Of a stretch of DNA of 64,000 bases, positions 63,401 to 64,000 are shown one piece after another (the first letter of the stretch is position 1; each line of letters opens with the position of its first letter). The notes under the pieces were generated by a model, which was given only the letters and a program-made list of their open reading frames with translations, searched no databases and was not told where the DNA came from. A program made the position numbers and the translations under genes. This DNA comes from Anas platyrhynchos (Eukaryota; Chordata; Aves; Anseriformes; Anatidae). The stretch spans positions 28,050,501-28,114,500 of the forward strand of contig NC_092593.1 in the NCBI RefSeq assembly GCF_047663525.1, read 5' to 3'.

Positions 63401-63981
63401 AGAATGATCAAAACTCCTTCCTATACTAGCTCTTGTCTTTCCCAGCTCTGCAGCTAGCTGCAGCTACTGAGGCAATGCAGGGGTGGCTGCATGAACGAGG
63501 TTTTAACGGGAGCAGTGGTTGGATGGGGACTTGTGGTATTCAGATAAAGGCAAGAAACAGCACAGGCGGTCTTGAGAAGCAATTGGGCTGTGCTAGCCAG
63601 CAAAGCTACACCTTGCAGCTCTTTGTTTTTTGTTTGTTTGCTTATTTTTTTTCCTTTTTCTATGAAAATCTAGATCTGTCTTTTTTAAGTGACAGGTGGA
63701 CAGGTGGGAAAATTTCCATTTCAGCTCTCAGGCTATCTTAGGGAGTCTTGCAGCAAATTTGAGAATATAGAATTCAGTACAGCTGGCCCATTTTTAAATA
63801 AAAAAGAGTTTGTTTGTTTGTTTTAAAAAAAAAGAAAAGAAAAAGGAGAAGCCTTTCCACATTTCTTGTCCATGGATGTAATGCCCCAGGTAGCTTGGTT
63901 TTGTCCTTTTTCTGAGCATCAAATATAATATTATTTGAATCCAGAATGTTATCCTGCTGTTTGTACCACATTTTCCACATG
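16364..63981 (-). CDS. KIAA2012: KIAA2012-like gene, 3' portion, multi-exon (span of proposed exons)
   Basis: At least two dozen short open segments on the minus strand have acceptors and donors, and most of them share compatible phases. They are listed separately. The reading is a long, mostly disordered protein with a Lys/Glu-rich region near its C-terminus (exons near 17.2, 19.1 and 20.7 kb). Human KIAA2012, an uncharacterised coiled-coil-rich protein, lies next to SUMO1 in the same convergent orientation. The segment at 63.9 kb resembles an early part of that protein from memory. The N-terminal exons would be beyond the right edge. Some junctions (49.9, 32.7 and 26.1-21.4 kb) do not join in phase, so exons are missing or misplaced. 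The function is unknown. Confidence 0.6.
16926..17009 (-). CDS. KIAA2012: Proposed KIAA2012-like exon
   Basis: There are 27 codons, starting NFVPLPCNSFDTK and ending APVRDG, with 2 nt before and 1 nt after. The donor GGTG/gtaagt is near perfect; the acceptor (tttttagtagag) is less good. The intron upstream would be only 66 bases. The frame also stays open past the donor to a stop near 16820. Confidence 0.42.
17076..17234 (-). CDS. KIAA2012: Proposed KIAA2012-like exon, charged helix
   Basis: The acceptor is tgttttag and the donor GCAG/gtagtc. The 52 codons begin YRNKLEEWRCQEEVAAKKAR, a charged heptad-like stretch. Phase (2 nt in, 1 nt out) joins the exon at 19016-19198 exactly. The composition suits the coiled-coil region expected near the C-terminus of KIAA2012. 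Confidence 0.6.
19016..19198 (-). CDS. KIAA2012: Proposed KIAA2012-like exon, Lys/Glu-rich
   Basis: The acceptor is ccttttcag and the donor TGTG/gttagt. The 60 full codons begin SSWKMARVEISSGKK, run through six lysines encoded by a pure A18 tract (19094-19077), and end EHQEEMEKETENLEKEQ plus four residues. The frame is open only because the A tract is 18 bases, a multiple of three. Phase is 2 nt in, 1 nt out. Predicted as a charged coiled coil. Confidence 0.62.
20183..20243. repeat. Poly-T tract near CpG island
   Basis: A run of T lies at about 20226-20243, just left of the intragenic CpG island. It could be a simple repeat or the tail of an old retroposon, but no element body is recognisable. 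Confidence 0.4.
20335..20575 (+). promoter_or_regulatory. Intragenic CpG island with GC box, YY1-type site and splice donor
   Basis: A GC-rich, CpG-rich block stands alone in AT-rich DNA, inside an intron of the proposed minus-strand gene. It has a GC box (20443-20453), a YY1-type GGCGGCCATTTTG (20493-20505) and, 50 bases on, a strong plus-strand donor GCAG/gtaagg (exon end 20554). This order is that of a CpG promoter with a short non-coding first exon on the plus strand. No downstream exon was identified. It could also be an alternative promoter or a plain enhancer. Confidence 0.55.
20627..20850 (-). CDS. KIAA2012: Proposed KIAA2012-like exon, long and polar
   Basis: The acceptor has a strong pyrimidine tract (tgtgtttttcccag), and the donor is ATCG/gtgctt. 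The 74 codons begin KKSEEKCGDEKC and pass into a Ser/Pro-rich segment (SRSPGSGHSPPTVTS). It starts with 1 nt and ends with 1 nt; the end joins the exon at 19016-19198. A second frame is also open across it, so the frame rests on phase. Confidence 0.52.
21384..21434 (-). CDS. KIAA2012: Proposed small KIAA2012-like exon
   Basis: The acceptor ctcatattccag and donor GGCAG/gtaagt are both excellent, with 51 bases between. Two frames are open. The one ending MVFYDLSSEG plus AG joins the next exon (KKSEEK) in phase; the other reads LPSASYHGLLRFVFRRQ. The exon is better supported than its frame. Confidence 0.48.
21854..21910 (-). CDS. KIAA2012: Possible small KIAA2012-like exon
   Basis: The acceptor is ggcttttgtttag and the donor TTCTG/gtgaat. 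In phase 0 its 19 codons read QLLTRSKTKENSCLQEFFL and follow the exon at 22179-22284 without a break. Another frame is open too. Short, so the support is modest. Confidence 0.35.
22179..22284 (-). CDS. KIAA2012: Proposed KIAA2012-like exon
   Basis: The acceptor is attgctgtttgccag and the donor AAAG/gtagat. Its 35 codons begin RLISTPYHHIKAHT and end PYRTSDNLTK, a basic segment. Only this frame is open. It starts with 1 nt and ends on a whole codon. Confidence 0.45.
22300..24880. other. Intronic sequence, no gene seen
   Basis: AT-rich DNA with short A tracts (about 23378-23391 and 24085-24098). An AATAAA on the plus strand near 22596 follows short open frames but has no other gene evidence. 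Confidence 0.4.
24885..25415 (+). mobile_element. CR1 LINE fragment (3' end, 5'-truncated)
   Basis: Plus-strand CR1 tail, recognisable from gtgcaacctcactcaacac and the ggtctagagggtaaggagta block, through to the 3' end with ggctggatgatccttgtgg, gggtcccttccag and the ttctgtggttctgtgat terminal repeats. It is truncated at the 5' end and has no intact frame. It sits in an intron of the minus-strand gene, in the same orientation as SUMO1. Confidence 0.88.
26121..26248 (-). CDS. KIAA2012: Possible KIAA2012-like exon, frame ambiguous
   Basis: Both splice sites are among the best in the window: the acceptor ttttttctgctcctctttctccag in a long pyrimidine run, and the donor AAGCTG/gtaagc. Two frames are open over all 128 bases (HTLERHLLLLKNC or LNIHWKDISYCLR), so the coding frame is not settled. 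It could be a non-coding or alternative exon. Confidence 0.4.
26798..26899 (-). CDS. KIAA2012: Proposed KIAA2012-like exon, polar
   Basis: The acceptor is gcttgaaatatcag. The 33 codons begin LQPEKDWCTPSEGSSEQDNS and end at TGC T/gtaaac, a modest donor. Start 2 nt, end 1 nt. Acidic and serine-rich, as expected of a disordered protein segment. Confidence 0.42.
26900..32709. other. Large intronic stretch
   Basis: Mostly AT-rich unique DNA with simple tracts (poly-T at about 27871, an A-rich run at 30369-30400, a G run near 30037). An open frame of 99 codons on the minus strand at 31810-32109 is discussed among the findings. No confident exon was placed here. Confidence 0.4.
30369..30400 (+). 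repeat. A-rich simple tract
   Basis: An interrupted run of about 30 A residues with two C interruptions. No retroposon body was recognised upstream. Confidence 0.6.
32710..32788 (-). CDS. KIAA2012: Possible KIAA2012-like exon
   Basis: The acceptor is cagattaatgcag and the donor CAAG/gtgaca; a second donor GAAG/gtgcaa at 32689 keeps the same phase. The 26 codons begin DKQTESDFSSLLHPYEI and end PKAEQQ. Its phase-0 start does not match the exon before it, so something is missing between them. Confidence 0.4.
32800..34842. other. Intronic sequence, nothing recognised
   Basis: Unique AT-rich DNA without a supported exon or known repeat. Confidence 0.4.
34843..34931 (-). CDS. KIAA2012: Proposed KIAA2012-like exon
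   Basis: The acceptor ctccctgaattcctcag is good and the donor CTTT/gtaaat modest. Its 29 codons begin KPVPTEVAKTSNTSTITAQP. It begins with 1 nt, which completes the 2 nt left by the exon at 35055-35160 to a lysine codon. The intron between is 123 bases. Confidence 0.48.
35055..35160 (-). CDS. KIAA2012: Proposed KIAA2012-like exon
   Basis: The acceptor ccatcttcccccag and the donor CTGAA/gtaagt are both strong. The 34 codons end SSVNPKARVLSQKLAL. Start 2 nt, end 2 nt, joining the next exon in phase. Confidence 0.5.
36022..36042. repeat. Poly-T tract
   Basis: A run of 21 T, a simple repeat or an A tail on the minus strand. Confidence 0.7.
37265..37288. repeat. (ATTT)n microsatellite
   Basis: About five to six tandem copies of a four-base unit in an intron. 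Confidence 0.75.
37950..38135 (-). CDS. KIAA2012: Proposed KIAA2012-like exon
   Basis: The acceptor is aaaacttttattcag. The frame is open for 61 codons, including LPTFEETFPPDVQVEPQCK, and ends at TAT A/gtgtgg (modest donor); the frame would hit a stop at 37914. Start 2 nt, end 1 nt. Other frames stay open in part, but this one has the most protein-like composition. Confidence 0.52.
38136..40039. other. Intronic sequence, nothing recognised
   Basis: Unique AT-rich DNA. Short open frames on the plus strand have no splice or homology support. Confidence 0.4.
40040..40180 (-). CDS. KIAA2012: Proposed KIAA2012-like exon
   Basis: Two acceptors are possible: tcttttgcag (exon from 40193, phase 0) and ttaatcatag (from 40180, 2-nt start). 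The frame includes LQQAPQPICNTMPPTKVSKR and ends KTIRREIRTNY at C/gtgttg, a weak donor. The phase of the second acceptor fits the neighbours. Basic and proline-containing. Confidence 0.52.
41543..41590 (-). CDS. KIAA2012: Possible small KIAA2012-like exon
   Basis: The acceptor is tatcctctgccaag and the donor TGGG/gtcact (weak). Its 15 codons read LEETIPNAVARKHDW. It is symmetric, 2 nt in and 1 nt out, like its neighbours. Short, so chance cannot be excluded. Confidence 0.28.
41600..43500. other. Intronic sequence, nothing recognised
   Basis: Unique AT-rich DNA with short T and G runs. No exon or repeat could be supported. Confidence 0.4.
43510..43612 (-). CDS. KIAA2012: Possible KIAA2012-like exon
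   Basis: The acceptor is atttgcaggcag and the donor CTCCAG/gttcag. The 34 codons end SQLETAAFPQQINSSP. Phase-0 start and 1-nt end bridge the phase-0 exon at 45014-45061 and the symmetric exons further on. Confidence 0.33.
45014..45061 (-). CDS. KIAA2012: Proposed small KIAA2012-like exon
   Basis: The acceptor gtgtgtttgcctgcag and the donor TGGAAG/gtgagt are both near consensus. The 16 codons read ISATSDHGQLSSTAWK, phase 0 at both ends, and follow the exon at 48547-48624. The frame stays open past the donor to about 44903 (VPYSVLMEESTQLLKDS), so a longer form is possible. Confidence 0.52.
45070..48540. other. Intronic sequence, nothing recognised
   Basis: AT-rich unique DNA without repeats that I can name or supported exons. 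Confidence 0.4.
48547..48624 (-). CDS. KIAA2012: Proposed KIAA2012-like exon
   Basis: The acceptor cttgtgactgtctccag and the donor ACAGG/gtatgt are both strong. In phase 0 the 26 codons begin DGKEGISQKLPSSIPRQYLN and end CKDR. It leads in frame into the exon at 45014-45061. A second frame is open only as far as a TAA inside. Confidence 0.5.
49340..49362. repeat. Poly-T tract
   Basis: A run of 23 T in an intron. Confidence 0.75.
49865..50033 (-). CDS. KIAA2012: Proposed KIAA2012-like exon
   Basis: The acceptor is gcttttgtctattggcag. The open frame includes ASTPEATPILERVKKRNV and KFREVGEGYGENPSES, ending at TTT/gtaaac. Its 1-nt start does not match the exon at 50887-50976, so one exon may be missing, but its phase-0 end fits the next exon. 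Earlier donors such as GAAGG/gtatgg are possible. Confidence 0.48.
50584..50637. repeat. Local direct duplication of a 23-base unit
   Basis: The unit taagtctatgggaatatata plus aag occurs at 50584-50606 and again at 50615-50637, period 31. A degenerate atatataaag run follows. A small tandem duplication in an intron. Confidence 0.8.
50887..50976 (-). CDS. KIAA2012: Proposed KIAA2012-like exon
   Basis: The donor AAAAG/gtaaca is good; the acceptor atccagaatgccag has a poor pyrimidine tract. The 29 codons begin ELSASMSSQR and continue ALPRLSLQGIHDALLEEPK. Start 2 nt, end 1 nt. Another frame (ECQESSQHQCPPREH) is also open, but fits the phase pattern less well. Confidence 0.5.
51060..52537. other. 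Intronic sequence, nothing recognised
   Basis: AT-rich unique DNA with no supported feature. Confidence 0.4.
52538..52594 (-). CDS. KIAA2012: Proposed KIAA2012-like exon
   Basis: The acceptor is atctcatttctgggccag and the donor GCGAG/gtagct. The 18 codons read GTAKQQQMAIGGYPDIQR, 2 nt in and 1 nt out. The frame stays open beyond the donor (NLAFALEEGKAETRDECW) to a stop near 52398, so a longer exon is possible. Confidence 0.48.
53333..53376. repeat. (TA)n/(CA)n microsatellite
   Basis: About twelve TA units, followed by an imperfect TACA/CACA run. It is likely length-variable. Confidence 0.85.
54402..54422. repeat. Poly-T tract
   Basis: A run of 21 T in an intron, with a second T run near 54460. 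Confidence 0.7.
54717..54776 (-). CDS. KIAA2012: Possible small KIAA2012-like exon
   Basis: The acceptor is gtatctccttataag and the donor CCACG/gttagt. In the frame that matches both neighbours (2 nt in, 1 nt out), 19 codons read DRGPQGTSRNSTDCMWPSH. All three frames are open over these 60 bases, so only phase supports this one. GC content rises locally. Confidence 0.38.
55579..55743 (-). CDS. KIAA2012: Proposed KIAA2012-like exon
   Basis: The acceptor is gggttcacattttag. The 54 codons include EIPEAMKLPTMSEELPRVC and SETPKELLVIPLLDQPQ, and end NPK at G/gtactg. Without that donor the frame would end at TAA 20 bases on. Phase is 2 nt in, 1 nt out. Two CxxC-spaced cysteines (CAHC) are present. 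The mix of polar runs and a short hydrophobic LLVIPLL motif looks strongly coding. Confidence 0.6.
56481..56573 (-). CDS. KIAA2012: Proposed KIAA2012-like exon
   Basis: The acceptor is atacatatcatgcag and the donor TTGGCAG/gtatca. The 30 codons read QQGTPSESGEILPKLHQAKH and on to FYGAESLA. Start 2 nt, end 1 nt, matching the next exon at 55579-55743. Confidence 0.55.
57882..58129 (-). CDS. KIAA2012: Proposed KIAA2012-like exon, 82 codons
   Basis: One of the best exon candidates. The acceptor is ctactccacagag (or cacag, starting at 58131) and the donor GGAAAG/gtcagg. Only one frame is open across all 248 bases. It includes GEADLSLAAIIYATSHSVID, then SLEVKVKGLLHENRLFPPI, and ends VTEEHGK. It looks like a folded segment with beta strands. 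The 2-nt start joins the exon at 59501-59581; it ends on a whole codon. Confidence 0.63.
58853..58880. repeat. Poly-T tract (28 T)
   Basis: The longest homopolymer in the window. An intronic simple repeat. Confidence 0.85.
59501..59581 (-). CDS. KIAA2012: Proposed KIAA2012-like exon
   Basis: The acceptor is aatacctgttcag and the donor TCCACAG/gtaccc. The 26 codons read ITNKMETRGCKGHD, then LEPKRLLFRSST. Start 2 nt, end 1 nt. The joining codon to the next exon would be Gly. Confidence 0.45.
59600..63860. other. Large intronic stretch
   Basis: AT-rich DNA with a T run at about 61377-61389. Minus-strand open frames at 60367-60615 and 61006-61341 are noted as findings. A weak exon-like segment near 62730 (SFTAHEEYRSSQ before gttagt) was not listed. 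Confidence 0.4.
63861..63981 (-). CDS. KIAA2012: Proposed KIAA2012-like exon near the N-terminal part
   Basis: The acceptor is cctttctgaacaccacag, close to the window edge. The 40 codons include MWKMWYKQQDNILDSNNI and KDKTKLPGALHPWTRN. From memory, a part of human KIAA2012 about 150-200 residues from its start has a similar W-containing motif followed by a DSxLxxDS-like stretch; this is the only homology clue for the gene. The donor AAAT/gtggaa is weak, so the end is uncertain. Confidence 0.5.
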
Positions 63982-64000
63982 CTGTGGTGTTCAGAAAGGC

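Overview
The window is vertebrate nuclear DNA, most likely from a bird such as chicken. Genes are split by long AT-rich introns, CpG islands mark promoters, and the only interspersed repeats I recognise are two 5'-truncated CR1 LINE fragments. The certain anchors are exon 1 of NOP58 (minus strand) and the complete five-exon SUMO1 gene (plus strand), arranged head to head. This is the vertebrate order NOP58 - SUMO1 - KIAA2012 (human 2q33).

Layout. 1-982: NOP58 intron 1, with a CR1 fragment. 983-1027: NOP58 coding exon 1, inside a CpG island. 1262-2860: intergenic gap. 2865-3480: SUMO1 CpG island and exon 1. 7575-11356: SUMO1 exons 2-5. 11357 to about 12150: a 3' UTR that resembles mammalian SUMO1 and ends at AATAAA. 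12150-16363: gap between convergent genes. 16364-63981: a series of small open segments on the minus strand with splice signals. I read them as the 3' part of KIAA2012, whose 5' end lies beyond the right edge. In human this gene is also tail to tail with SUMO1.

The KIAA2012 exons were found by eye from acceptors, donors, open frames and exon phase. Many are symmetric exons that start with 2 nt and end with 1 nt of a codon, so their neighbours join without a frame break. Some junctions do not match, so exons are missing or misplaced. Gene identity rests on position, orientation and a remembered weak similarity at 63.9 kb; it was not searched.

Other points: an 18-base coding A tract in a lysine/glutamate-rich exon near 19.08 kb; a third CpG island at 20.33-20.57 kb with a GC box, a YY1-type site and a plus-strand donor, suggesting an internal or antisense promoter; and places near 17.0 and 57.75 kb where both strands carry exon-like signals. 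SUMO1 encodes the small ubiquitin-like modifier and NOP58 a box C/D snoRNP core protein; KIAA2012 is poorly characterised. No tRNA, rRNA, CRISPR array or complete mobile element was seen.
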